A stretch of DNA of 64,000 bases from Pantoea sp050157905 (lineage in GTDB: Bacteria > Pseudomonadota > Gammaproteobacteria > Enterobacterales > Enterobacteriaceae), in NCBI RefSeq assembly GCF_050157905.1, contig NZ_JBKIWZ010000003.1:354553-418552 (forward strand), given 5' to 3'. Position numbers and translations under genes: made by a program. Positions within the stretch are counted from its first letter, which is position 1. Every line of letters starts with the position of its first letter. The notes beneath the pieces were generated by a model, which searched no databases, was not told where the DNA came from, and saw only the letters and a list, made by a program, of their open reading frames with translations. Positions 14,531-22,800 of this stretch are shown here, in pieces.

Positions 14531-16648
14531 TCAGGATTGTGGATCCAGTCTTGTAAGAACCCGCTCAACCTTTTCAGCATCCTGCTCCAGTATGGATCTC
14601 TCATCGGGAGTGAGCGGAACCTCTTCGAGGTAACGCCGGATGGATGCTTTACTCTCCATTATCAGCCCGCGCGCGCTGTCTTTAAGCAGGTTAAAATCGC
14701 AGCCGATGCAGGCCATCCGGTGCTGACAGCTGCTCCAGAAAGGGTTCGTGCAGTATGAGTCACCCAGATCATAGTACGTCGCGGGTCCGGTCAGACTGGC
14801 GGCTTCCGGATCGTGGTCAATCAGCACGCTTATCATATGAGAGACCCTGTCGGCTTTGACGAACGAAGCGGCCAGCTGAGTCGGACGTATACGAATATAA
14901 TGCAGGGTTGACTGTGGGGATGAATGGCCGGACCACTGCATCAGCTCATGTAAAGACATCCCCCCGGCAACACTGGCCAGTGCTGTAACGGCAGAAGCAC
15001 GGCCGCGGTGGCTGGTAATGGGACCGCGTGAATCTTCCACAGACATACCCGCTCTGGCGCAGAGAAGCGGAATGACAGTGAGATTTATTATGTTTCTTCC
15101 CACCGGTTTACCCCGGTTCTGAAACAGATAACGAACTTTTTCACCGGTGCGTTCATCCGTAAATGCTGCCTGCTCCTGAGGACGCTCACTGAGCCAGATA
15201 TCGACATATTTTTTCACAACAGACGAGACTGGCTTAACAAAAGCTTTAGACGTTTTGCCGGCTGGTACGCTGAGATAGCACAGAGTACCGGCCGGGACAG
15301 GGCTGCTGTTTTCCTGCAGAATGTCATCCACCTGTGGGGTAACGCAGTTCATTGTCAGGCGCAACAGCTCGTTCTGTCGCAGCCCGGCATGCGTCCAGAT
15401 AACCGCCATAGCCTGAAGCATAGACAGGGGATAATGAATTTCGCTCAGCAAATCTTCCTGACGCAGGTTCAGACTCGCCCAGACCAGTCTGAGCCAGACC
15501 GGATCATCAATAACGCGGGGGCTCACGCCCTGACGAAACAGCGGTGTATCAGGCGTGGACAGATGGCGGGCCGGACTGAACTTTAATCGCCCCCATCCCC
15601 AGCTTTCATAATCAAGCATAAAACGGCGAATGGCATAAACAAACCGGCTGCGGGAATGCGGCATCAGGGGTTCTCCTGAGCGTTTTGATTGTCTGCCCCC
15701 TTTCTTTGTATCCAGTGACAGCTCGTCTACTTTCAGTCTGCCGACCATTGCAATAAAGCTGGCGCAGGTTTCCATTGTCCAGTCAGAGGGCTCGCATATT
15801 TCCGGCTTTTCCCGGGCAAGCCACAGGCCACAGCGGAGAATAAAACTGTACTGAGTTTCTCTGGAGCGGGGGCGGAGTACCGACGTTTCCCGCCACATCC
15901 GGCACCACCGCGCCCAGTCAGGTGCGATACCTTGTGTTGGCTTTTCATGCCATTCCTGATAGTTACGCATTCTCAGGGGGCTCTCTATAATTCCCATAGC
16001 AGCAAGCGCACAGGATATTTTCCCCGTAGCTCTTGCGATTCCCCGGTCGTGGCAGTTCTGCCCCCGCCACAGGAGGTCTGTCGTAAAAGTTTCAAGACGC
16101 GGGTCGTTGTTCATCAGCATCAGTACACCCAGCATACCGGACATATTGTGCTTCTGATTCTGCCCGGCATATCCCATTGAGATCAGAACGTCTGTCAGCC
16201 GGTTAATTTCATGACTGACAATACTCCGGCCATATATAGCACTGGCGTACAACGACGGTGCGCCATGCACTGGCAGGCTGAGCGGAGAAGAAAACGGACC
16301 GAGATGAAAGGCAAAAGCAGCAAGCAGGGGCCTGCCGGAACAGTGTTGCTCACAGAGCGTTAACCATCTTTCCTGCGTCCACTGCCAGCAGGGCTGACCC
16401 GACCGGTGCGTTTCTGCAAGAACGGCAAGGAGGGTAATTCTGGCAAGTCTGACACTGATACTGCTTCGTGAGGCAATGTCCTGCAGAGGCAGCAGCAAAT
16501 ATGGCAGGGAATCTGGCCGATCGAGCGCAGCAGACCGCCGGTAGCCTGTACGTATCGCGTCTTTTTCCTCAGGACTCAGCGCATCGCTCAGCTGATAATC
16601 TGTGCGTTTGAAAGGTATATAAGTGACTGTGTTTTTTTTTCCACTCAT
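14531..16648 (-). CDS. Large tyrosine recombinase (TnpB-like) of the fluoride element
   Basis: A 705-residue site-specific recombinase. The C-terminal catalytic domain shows AGLRQNELLRL (first Arg, around residue 424), TSHRGRASA (His-x-x-Arg block, about 546), WSGHSS (His, about 572) and LHYIRI (nucleophilic Tyr, about 582). A cysteine cluster, CTNPFWSSCQHRMACIGC near residue 635, looks like a zinc-binding tail. A long N-terminal domain (residues 1-350) probably binds the element ends. Size and pairing with the adjacent 328-residue recombinase recall TnpA/TnpB of Tn554-type elements. ATG overlaps the upstream stop by one base, so the two are translationally coupled. Confidence 0.85.
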   Translation of the reverse strand: MSGKKNTVTYIPFKRTDYQLSDALSPEEKDAIRTGYRRSAALDRPDSLPYLLLPLQDIASRSSISVRLARITLLAVLAETHRSGQPCWQWTQERWLTLCEQHCSGRPLLAAFAFHLGPFSSPLSLPVHGAPSLYASAIYGRSIVSHEINRLTDVLISMGYAGQNQKHNMSGMLGVLMLMNNDPRLETFTTDLLWRGQNCHDRGIARATGKISCALAAMGIIESPLRMRNYQEWHEKPTQGIAPDWARWCRMWRETSVLRPRSRETQYSFILRCGLWLAREKPEICEPSDWTMETCASFIAMVGRLKVDELSLDTKKGGRQSKRSGEPLMPHSRSRFVYAIRRFMLDYESWGWGRLKFSPARHLSTPDTPLFRQGVSPRVIDDPVWLRLVWASLNLRQEDLLSEIHYPLSMLQAMAVIWTHAGLRQNELLRLTMNCVTPQVDDILQENSSPVPAGTLCYLSVPAGKTSKAFVKPVSSVVKKYVDIWLSERPQEQAAFTDERTGEKVRYLFQNRGKPVGRNIINLTVIPLLCARAGMSVEDSRGPITSHRGRASAVTALASVAGGMSLHELMQWSGHSSPQSTLHYIRIRPTQLAASFVKADRVSHMISVLIDHDPEAASLTGPATYYDLGDSYCTNPFWSSCQHRMACIGCDFNLLKDSARGLIMESKASIRRYLEEVPLTPDERSILEQDAEKVERVLTRLDPQS

Positions 16649-17634
16649 CAGTAAGCCCCCGCCTGAAAAATAAGGCCAGCGATTTTCCTGTCGGTTTCAG
16701 CTACGGCTGCGGTTATCCGGCCAGACAGATCGGACCCTGACAGATGGATATAAATCTGTGTGGTGCGCGGATCTCTGTGTCCAGCATAAGTCGCCAGCTC
16801 ATGCAGCTTCCAGCCGGCCCGAGCCAGATGGGTCAGGCGAAGATGGCGAAAGGTGTGGGTTGTAATCTGTGGAAGCCCCGTATCCAGAGCCCATCTGCGC
16901 ACGGTTTTACTCCAGCTCCACACAGAAAGAGGAGTGCCGTAATTACGATCAGAAAATGAACGGAACAACGCCCCCTGTGTCCGGCCAGCCCGCTTCAGCT
17001 GCCGGAAAAGGTTTGCCAGTACCGGCGTAATGTCCGGACCATAGCACACAACCCTTTCACGCCGGCTTTTCGTTGTTTCCGGGCGGATACGGATCAGGCG
17101 ATGAGCAGGGTCGATATCCTCAAGCGTCAGGGCTGTCACCTCTGCACGGCGGAGTGCACCAAAATAGGCCAGTGCGAGCATCAGCCGGTCCCGCAGGGAA
17201 GCAGCTGAAACATGTTTAAGAAATCTCAGCCATTGTTCATTGTCAGGTATTACAGGTAAGCGGGTGATACGCGGGACAAGCCCCCGCCCGGTATAAATGG
17301 CACCCGGTAAACCCGCGCGGGGTAGCGGATTGAGACTGCATATATCCTGATAAACAAGAAAGTCATACCAGAGACGGATAGCAGACAGGCGCAGCTGGAG
17401 CGTGGCACTGGCCGCAGGGTAAGGCATGCCAGGCAGCTGAGGGCGGATGTAGGCGGCGAGGTCTTCAAACCGGGCTTTTTCAGGTTCAATTCCGTTCTCG
17501 CTGCAGAACGAAAAGTAATGATGAAGGGCGCTACGGTAGGCGGTGAGTGTGCCCTGCGCCCGCCCGAGATCGGATAACAGTTTCAGCCAGCGCTCTGCCA
17601 GCAATAGGCTTTGTTCATTCGGTGGGATCAGCAT
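16648..17634 (-). CDS. Tyrosine recombinase (TnpA-like/XerC-type) of the fluoride element
   Basis: A 328-residue recombinase with a SAM-like core-binding domain (TLTAYRSALHHYFSFC and onward, residues 30-105) and a full catalytic domain: YFGALRRAEV (Arg), HTFRHLRLTH (His-x-x-Arg), AGHRDPRTTQIY (His and nucleophilic Tyr). The start at 17634 is chosen over 17655 because AGGAG sits six bases upstream. It is the gene nearest the right end, about 50 bases from the terminal repeat, the usual place for an integrase reading inwards. With the adjacent 705-residue protein it probably forms the integration machinery. Confidence 0.87.
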   Translation of the reverse strand: MLIPPNEQSLLLAERWLKLLSDLGRAQGTLTAYRSALHHYFSFCSENGIEPEKARFEDLAAYIRPQLPGMPYPAASATLQLRLSAIRLWYDFLVYQDICSLNPLPRAGLPGAIYTGRGLVPRITRLPVIPDNEQWLRFLKHVSAASLRDRLMLALAYFGALRRAEVTALTLEDIDPAHRLIRIRPETTKSRRERVVCYGPDITPVLANLFRQLKRAGRTQGALFRSFSDRNYGTPLSVWSWSKTVRRWALDTGLPQITTHTFRHLRLTHLARAGWKLHELATYAGHRDPRTTQIYIHLSGSDLSGRITAAVAETDRKIAGLIFQAGAY

Positions 17635-17685
17635 CGTGTTCTCCTCTGACAGCAATATCGCTGCTCAAAGTTTACTCACTCAATG

Positions 17686-17696
17686 TTGCATTCCAC
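17686..17696 (-). repeat. Right terminal inverted repeat of the fluoride element
   Basis: TTGCATTCCAC is the exact inverse of the left-end GTGGAATGCAA. About ten bases separate it from the umuC junction here, compared with five at the left end. Confidence 0.7.
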
Positions 17697-17704
17697 TTAA
17701 CTTA

Positions 17705-17935
17705 CTATAGCTCGTAGTTAGAGCTGAATACGTGCACACGGTTCTCCCTGAAGAAGCGCTCATTCTTAAACAACGGGGCAGCCATTTTTATGCCCATGCG
17801 CTTTGCTTCAGCTGAACGCGCAATAACGCAGCCGTCGTTATTCGACACGACCACAATGGGTTTTCCGCGCAGATCAGGACGGAATACCGTTTCGCAGGAG
17901 GCATAAAAATTATTGGCATCGGCCAGCGCGAACAT
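17705..17935 (-). pseudogene. umuC: umuC 5' fragment (first 76 codons)
   Basis: The product starts MFALADANNFYASCETVFRP, the invariant UmuC N-terminus with the first metal-binding Asp, continues through NNDGCVIARSAEAK and ends SSNYEL, then TAG formed by the element sequence. In intact UmuC the next residues are Tyr-Gly-Asp-Met, found as the beginning of the fragment at 6720. It lies two bases after the umuD stop, with AGGAG upstream. If translated it would be a 76-residue palm fragment without activity. Confidence 0.93.
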
Positions 17936-17937
17936 CC

Positions 17938-18315
17938 CTACTCTCCTGCCCGCCCGTTGAATCCCACCCCAGCCACATCAGTCAGAGCGTAGGCAACCAC
18001 GCCCCATACGGGGAGCGCCTGACTTACATCAAGCAGCGTTACATTCTCATCTGCGTCAAGCGCCTGCAGGGCGGGAACGGGATTGAGCAGCAGTCGCCTC
18101 AGCGTCAATTCCCCATCAAACTCCGCAACAATTAGCTGGCCATGCACAGGCTTAAGTGCACGGTCAACTGCCAGCACGGAGCCTTTAACAATACCGGCAG
18201 CAGGACAGTCGCTTTCGCTGCGCATAAGATAGGTTGAGTAAGGGGAAAGGTGTACAAGATCGCCCAGGTTTAAACGCGTTTCAGTATAATTCTGGGCGGG
18301 ATTCTGAAAGGCCAT
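17938..18315 (-). CDS. umuD: UmuD-like protein in a natural UmuD' form, lacking the catalytic dyad
   Basis: The partner subunit of UmuC, normally cleaved by RecA stimulation to UmuD'. The 125-residue product from ATG 18315 (GGAGC seven bases upstream) begins MAFQNPAQNYTETRLNL, which aligns with the residues just after the UmuD cleavage site, so it resembles pre-processed UmuD'. The self-cleavage serine (Ser60 in E. coli, GDSM) aligns with cysteine (ESDC), and the catalytic Lys97 (VKKL) with arginine (LRRL). The rest (GIVKGSVLAVDRALKPVHG, VAEFDGEL) fits the family. A longer frame to 18384 does not restore a cleavage site. With umuC split, its role is unclear. No convincing LexA box was found upstream. 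Confidence 0.83.
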   Translation of the reverse strand: MAFQNPAQNYTETRLNLGDLVHLSPYSTYLMRSESDCPAAGIVKGSVLAVDRALKPVHGQLIVAEFDGELTLRRLLLNPVPALQALDADENVTLLDVSQALPVWGVVAYALTDVAGVGFNGRAGE

Positions 18316-18423
18316 GAAATGCTCCATTCTGATCGGCGTAGCTGCCTGTCTGTTAAAACCTGCGCATCCTCTACACAGATACATTGACTACTTCTGGTAT
18401 GAGTATACGTCGTTATAAGTGTA

Positions 18424-18494
18424 ATGCCCGCTTCTGGCACAAAGCGGACAAAGTAACTAAGTTGAACGTCCGCTATGAGCGAAAAGCGGACATT
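18424..18494 (+). repeat. Dispersed repeat, two-arm copy
   Basis: CCCGCTTCTGGCACAAAGCGGAC at the left and GTCCGCTATGAGCGAAAAGCGGAC at the right, with about 18 bases between. Each arm contains a GTCCGCTT/AAGCGGAC-like inverted pair and could fold into a stem. It lies between umuD and the hydrolase gene. Confidence 0.7.
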
Positions 18495-18500
18495 GATCAT

Positions 18501-19664
18501 TCAGATAATCCCCGCCGGGTTTGAAATGCGTATCCGCCAGCCCTTATCCGCCCCTTGTTCCATCACCTGTGTGGCGATACCGCAATCATCTTTTTGAGTG
18601 CCGTCTTCTAACGTTGTAGTCAGCGACCATTTGATGATGGCAAGAATAAGGTCACCCGAAGGGATGAGAGTATGGATCTGGTTTCTGATAATTGGCCTCG
18701 ATGCTATCAACGTGGTTAAAGCCATACGCAATGCAACAGGATCACTTTCGATGACAACATTGCTGGGCATTCTCATCGTGGCACGGTTACTGAAAACAGA
18801 CATTAATGCGTCAATTTTTCCGGCATTAAATGCTTCATCAAATGCAGCGATGGTTTCAGCTGGTGATCGATGGACAGTGTCGCTCTTCTCAACCGAAGCG
18901 GCGAAAGTGGATATGTGTCCTGCAATTTCTTGAGGTGATTCCAGCGGCGAAAGATGTCCTGTGCCATGAACAATCACCATCGCTGCGTGAGGAATGCGAG
19001 GCAGCAGCTCTCTTTGCAACGTTTCCGGCATATCGACCCGGTCCAGCTCTCCTGATATGACTCTCACGGGAACATTAATGAAGGCAACTTCACTGGTAAT
19101 GTCTTCGCGCATCGCGATGTCGGGCCAGGCGGCCTTCGCTTCAGTTCCGGCGCTCAGACTGTCTTCAATAACCTGCTCACGGAGCGCCGGGCTAAGCGGC
19201 CTCGACGTCAGAACATTGTCGATAACAAATTCGACTGATTCACGACTGCTGTATGCACTGGTAAGTCTGTCGCGATCTTCTTTAGAAAGCATCATGGGCG
19301 AAGGAGGAGAGGGTGCAATTAACATAAGCCCTTCAAGACCCTGAGGCCGACGGGATGCCATCAATTGGGCAACTTTTCCTCCCATTGAGTGGCCAATCAG
19401 GATATAGCGTTTGAGCTTGAGCGCGGCAATCACGCCTTCAGCATCACTTGCAAGGTCCGCAATCCGGTATCCGGACTCCGGCGCATCTGATAATCCCCAG
19501 CCACGGTGATCGATAGCTACCGCGCGGTAGTGATCAGGTAACTGAGATATCACGTTCTGCCACGTTCTGGATGATCCGCCATAGTAATGCAGGAACACCA
19601 GTGCAAGTTCACCGCGACCATGTTGCTGTACATTAATACCTGTGTTGTTCACTGTAATTTTCAT
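18501..19664 (-). CDS. Alpha/beta hydrolase fused to a SnoaL/NTF2-like domain
   Basis: A 387-residue two-domain protein. Residues 1-260 form an alpha/beta hydrolase with the nucleophile elbow GHSMGG (Ser93), a catalytic Asp near 208 (GELDRVD) and His237 (GTGHLSP); the oxyanion segment is HYYGG. Residues from about 268 to the end (AETIAAFDEAFNAGKIDALMSVFS and onward) match a SnoaL-like/DUF4440 NTF2-fold domain, with no linker beyond a few residues. Fusion of these two folds is uncommon and suggests that the second domain binds the substrate or mediates dimerisation. It is divergent from a LysR gene 110 bases away, which probably regulates it. The substrate is unknown. Confidence 0.85.
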   Translation of the reverse strand: MKITVNNTGINVQQHGRGELALVFLHYYGGSSRTWQNVISQLPDHYRAVAIDHRGWGLSDAPESGYRIADLASDAEGVIAALKLKRYILIGHSMGGKVAQLMASRRPQGLEGLMLIAPSPPSPMMLSKEDRDRLTSAYSSRESVEFVIDNVLTSRPLSPALREQVIEDSLSAGTEAKAAWPDIAMREDITSEVAFINVPVRVISGELDRVDMPETLQRELLPRIPHAAMVIVHGTGHLSPLESPQEIAGHISTFAASVEKSDTVHRSPAETIAAFDEAFNAGKIDALMSVFSNRATMRMPSNVVIESDPVALRMALTTLIASRPIIRNQIHTLIPSGDLILAIIKWSLTTTLEDGTQKDDCGIATQVMEQGADKGWRIRISNPAGII

Positions 19665-19773
19665 TATTTCATTCTCCTCATGGTTTAAAACAATGTTAAT
19701 TACAGTTCTTATAAATGATAATTGGCTGAATAGTGTTTGCAGTCGATAACCGTATTATCGAATGGTGCGTGTA

Positions 19774-20670
19774 ATGGACAAGTTTACCAGTATGAGGATT
19801 TTTATCGCGGCAGTTGAGGAAGGCAGTTTTGCTGCGGCCGCAAGACGTTTTAAGCTTTCATCTGCCATGGCAGGAAAACATGTCAGTGCTTTAGAATCCG
19901 ATTTACACGTGCGGCTTATTCAGCGCTCTACACGCCGGCTGAGCCTGACGGATGCTGGTCAGCGATATTATGACCGCTGCAAAGTTATTATCGAGGCTCT
20001 GGATGACGCGGACAGGGAAGCCAGTGACATTCAGGCAACTCCCCGGGGATTATTACGCATCGCCGCCCCTATTGCCTTCGGCGAAATGCATCTGGGGAAG
20101 ATTGTGTCACGCTACCTTGAGCAATTTCCGGAAGTCAGTGCGGGTGTTGTCCTTGAGGATAAGTATATTGATTTGCTTGAGGAACGGATTGATGTAGCCA
20201 TACGCATAGGACGTCTGGACGACCCGACGCTTGTCACCCGACGTCTGGCACCATGTAGAATGGTTTTTTGCGCATCAACAGGCTTTCTGAAAAAATACGG
20301 TACGCCTGAAACGCCGAATGACATCTCGCGTATGCCGCGCCTGGCGTTCAGCCAGGCAATTTCTGCCGGAGACTGGACAATCTATGACGCAGATAACAGG
20401 CCGTACACTGTCGAAAGCCGCTGCCGGCTCACATCAAACAATATCCAGTTGTTAATGGACGCGGCCCTGGGCGGAACAGGGATTGTGTATGGTCCCTGTT
20501 TCGTTTTTCGAGAGCATATAAGACAGGGTCAGTTGATTGAGCTGCTGCCAGACTACAGAACATCAGAGCTTACCATTCAGGCAGTGTATCCGAGTGCGCT
20601 CCGCATTCCTTTTAAGGTTCGCACCTTCGTTGATTTTGTTGCTGATGCTTTAAAATCTATGCCGCTTTGA
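19774..20670 (+). CDS. LysR-family transcriptional regulator
   Basis: A 298-residue regulator with the N-terminal winged helix-turn-helix (FTSMRIFIAAVEEGSFAAAA, then SSAMAGKHVSALE) and a periplasmic-binding-protein-like effector domain. The PRGLLRIAAPIAFGE sequence at about residue 90 is typical of the CrgA-like LysR group. The start MDKFTSM at 19774 matches relatives; a four-residue longer start exists. It is divergent from the hydrolase-SnoaL gene, so the shared 110-base region with its AT-rich dyads is the expected operator. The effector is unknown. Confidence 0.88.
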   Translation: MDKFTSMRIFIAAVEEGSFAAAARRFKLSSAMAGKHVSALESDLHVRLIQRSTRRLSLTDAGQRYYDRCKVIIEALDDADREASDIQATPRGLLRIAAPIAFGEMHLGKIVSRYLEQFPEVSAGVVLEDKYIDLLEERIDVAIRIGRLDDPTLVTRRLAPCRMVFCASTGFLKKYGTPETPNDISRMPRLAFSQAISAGDWTIYDADNRPYTVESRCRLTSNNIQLLMDAALGGTGIVYGPCFVFREHIRQGQLIELLPDYRTSELTIQAVYPSALRIPFKVRTFVDFVADALKSMPL

Positions 20671-20700
20671 GATGCGGGTACTTGAACAAACATGAAAAAA

Positions 20701-20726
20701 TGCCCGCTTTTGGCACAACGCGGACC
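20701..20726 (+). repeat. Dispersed repeat, single-arm copy
   Basis: TGCCCGCTTTTGGCACAACG and then CGGAC, 30 bases after the LysR stop. It matches the first arm of the copy at 18424 with three changes. Confidence 0.6.
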
Positions 20727-20868
20727 TCATTGTTCCAGCATTGATTCTTTACCCTGGCTATACAGCGCTTATTCTATTTTCAAAACAGCAACTGCCATGC
20801 GTCTGTTCACTCAATGGCGCAGGCAAGCTTACAGACCTGACCCGGTAGAAGCAGGTAAACCGCGCCTG

Positions 20869-21635
20869 TTAAGTCGGGTGATAAAATGAAGGTGGTTGGC
20901 CTGTAACCCGACGGAACATCGTTGCGAAGGAAGAGCTATTGTCATAGCCGAGCGACAACGCGACTTCATTCACCGGTGTGCCCGTTCGCAGCAATGCCAG
21001 CGCGCTGACCACACAGGCTCGTTGACGCCAGGCGGAAAACGACATGCCGGTTTGCTGCCGAAAATGGCGACGAAATGTGCTGCTGCTCATGAACAGTGTA
21101 CTGGCCCAGCGTTCGGCCGGATCATGGATGGCTGGCGCGCGTAAAAAAGCCTGACACAGCGCTAACAGCGCGGGCTGCTGCGGCAAAGGGATCTCGAACT
21201 CGCGCACCGGCATTGCCGCCAGTTCAAGCAGCATCAAATCTGTCAGCGCCCGATCGCGTACGCTTTCATAGCGCGGCGGCAAATCCACCGCCGCCATCAA
21301 TAACTGTCGCAAAAGCGGTGATACGGCAATTACTTCGCAGCGACTGTTGTTACGTAAGCTGGCGGCGCATACGGGTTCGATATACAGGCTACGCGTAGTG
21401 ACCCCCATAAACTTTACTGCATGCAGGGTTTCGGGGGGATCCATACCGCATGCTGGGGCGGAACCACCCATTCCCCGTCACGGGTTGAAACATACATCAA
21501 GCCGGTAGCGCCATACAGAAGCTGAGCACGGCGGTGATGATGTTGCGGCAGGAAAAATCCCTGCGCATAGTCGTTGCCGAGCGCCACAATCTCGCGATCC
21601 AGCCGATCGAAATCGTCGATTTTGCCGTTTCGCAT
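20869..21635 (-). pseudogene. AraC-family regulator broken by a frameshift in a C run
   Basis: Two overlapping minus-strand frames together make one AraC-type regulator of about 255 residues. The first (from about 21635) encodes the cupin-type sensor domain (QHHHRRAQLLYGATGLM, VVPPQHAVWIPP) and stops at 21414. The second continues from ETLHAVKFMG, through the two helix-turn-helix units (STFRRHFRQQTGMSFSAW, VNEVALSLGYDNSSSFATMFRRVTG) to 20869. The switch falls at a run of six C on the coding strand (about 21435-21440); seven would restore the frame. It is divergent from the TauE-type gene, its likely target. It may be a real mutation or a homopolymer sequencing error. Confidence 0.85.
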
Positions 21636-21741
21636 ATCCGCCCCCATCTGACCAGTTTGCAAGGGTAATTGAGCGCTGCGCAAATGGGAAGCGGGATGCT
21701 GGCGCGGTAAGCTGCTGCCTTATTTGCAAGGGGGCACTTCG

Positions 21742-22530
21742 TTGAACGATTTAATGATTATCGCAATGGCCGGCTTTACTACCGGCATTACAACGGTACT
21801 TTTTGGCTTCGGCGGCGGTTTTGTGGTGGTGCCCTTTGTTTACCAGCTGCTGGTGCGGCAGCCTCAACTGGCGGGCAGTGCGATGCATATTGCCGTGGCC
21901 ACCTCGACGGCGGTGATGATTTTCAACGCGGGCTGGGTCAGCTACCAAAACTGGCGCGCGGACAGGCTTTCTTCAACTGTCCTGTTCCCGCTGCTGTGGT
22001 TTATCGCCATGGGCGCGGTGGCCGGTTCGTGGCTGGCGGGAATATTGAGCGAGGCGCTGGTTCGCGCACTTTTTATCGTTTATATGCTGGCGACGATTGG
22101 GGACTGCATGTTGCGCAAAGGCTTCTTCAGCGGCAGCGCGCCGCGTCGTTTATCATTTTTAACGGTCACCGTTGGCGGTATGCTAATCGGCATAATTGCC
22201 GCAATGCTGGGCGTGGGGGGCAGCGTAATGACGGTGCCGCTGTTGCGACGACACGGCCATGCGATGCGCGAGTGTATTAGCGCGTCCAACCCACTTTCCC
22301 TGCCGGTGGCGCTGTGCGGTACGGTGACCTATGCGATAAATGGCTGGCACAAAATTCCGACAGGCGGCTTTGTGGGTTTTATCAACCTGAAAATTTTGGG
22401 TCTTCTGCTGCTAACCGGCTGGGCAGGCATAGTGTTCAGCCGCAGGGCGATCCCTGCCGTCCCCGATGTCTTGCACACGCGAATCTACGTGATGCTGCTG
22501 TGCTTAGTGCTCATGGCAATGTTGCTTTGA
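21742..22530 (+). CDS. TauE/SafE-family membrane permease (sulfite/sulfonate exporter type)
   Basis: A 262-residue inner-membrane protein with about eight hydrophobic helices. The two half-repeats start with TTGITTVLFGFGGGFVVVP (residues 10-28) and with GMLIGIIAAMLGVGGSVMTVP near residue 150; both are the duplicated TauE/SafE signature. The best start is TTG at 21742, seven bases after AAGGGGG; ATG at 21754 is an alternative. It is divergent from the AraC-type gene, a common arrangement for regulated exporters. Substrates in the family include sulfite, sulfoacetate and small organic anions; none can be chosen here. Confidence 0.85.
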   Translation: MNDLMIIAMAGFTTGITTVLFGFGGGFVVVPFVYQLLVRQPQLAGSAMHIAVATSTAVMIFNAGWVSYQNWRADRLSSTVLFPLLWFIAMGAVAGSWLAGILSEALVRALFIVYMLATIGDCMLRKGFFSGSAPRRLSFLTVTVGGMLIGIIAAMLGVGGSVMTVPLLRRHGHAMRECISASNPLSLPVALCGTVTYAINGWHKIPTGGFVGFINLKILGLLLLTGWAGIVFSRRAIPAVPDVLHTRIYVMLLCLVLMAMLL

Positions 22531-22579
22531 ACAAACCCTGTTTTGTGAGTTTGGGATATCTGCATGAAAAGTTGCTCCT

Positions 22580-22634
22580 GATACAAAGCGGGCTGACGCG
22601 CAGTCGAAGTCCGCTATGAGCGAAAAGCGGACGT
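22580..22634 (+). repeat. Dispersed repeat, right arm intact
   Basis: The right arm AGTCCGCTATGAGCGAAAAG and CGGAC is identical to that at 18466-18491. A degraded first arm (CTGATACAAAGCGGGC) lies about 30 bases before it. Confidence 0.65.
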
Positions 22635-22800
22635 TCCGGCTTCGAGAGTACCGCCTAATTTTTTATGTGATACAGTGTTGTATCTGTTTCCATGAAGGTC
22701 AACTTTCCGATGTAAAGATTCTGTCTTTTAACAGTTTTTACTTTCCGCATTGCCTGTGGGCTGTGTGGGCTTCTGTTATTTAAGATGAGAATCTTTCCGC

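Larger units (their letters stand above)
6722..17706. mobile_element. Fluoride-tolerance genomic element with tyrosine recombinases, inserted in umuC
   Basis: An about 10.98-kb insertion that splits umuC between the codons for Leu76 and the Gly-Asp that follows. Short inverted ends share GTGGAATGCAA at 6727-6737 and, as the reverse complement, at 17686-17696. Two overlapping tyrosine-recombinase genes lie at the right end; the rest is cargo. No clear target duplication is visible beyond one or two bases, consistent with tyrosine-recombinase integration through a short non-identical core. Insertion into umuC/rulB-type genes by recombinase-bearing integron-like elements has been described in Pseudomonas; whether this element is related is inference. 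Boundaries are good to about two bases from the umuC reading frame. Confidence 0.88.

Noticed and set aside
18316..18500. LexA-binding site of umuDC
   Set aside because: No CTGT-N8-ACAG pair with acceptable spacing; only weak half matches.
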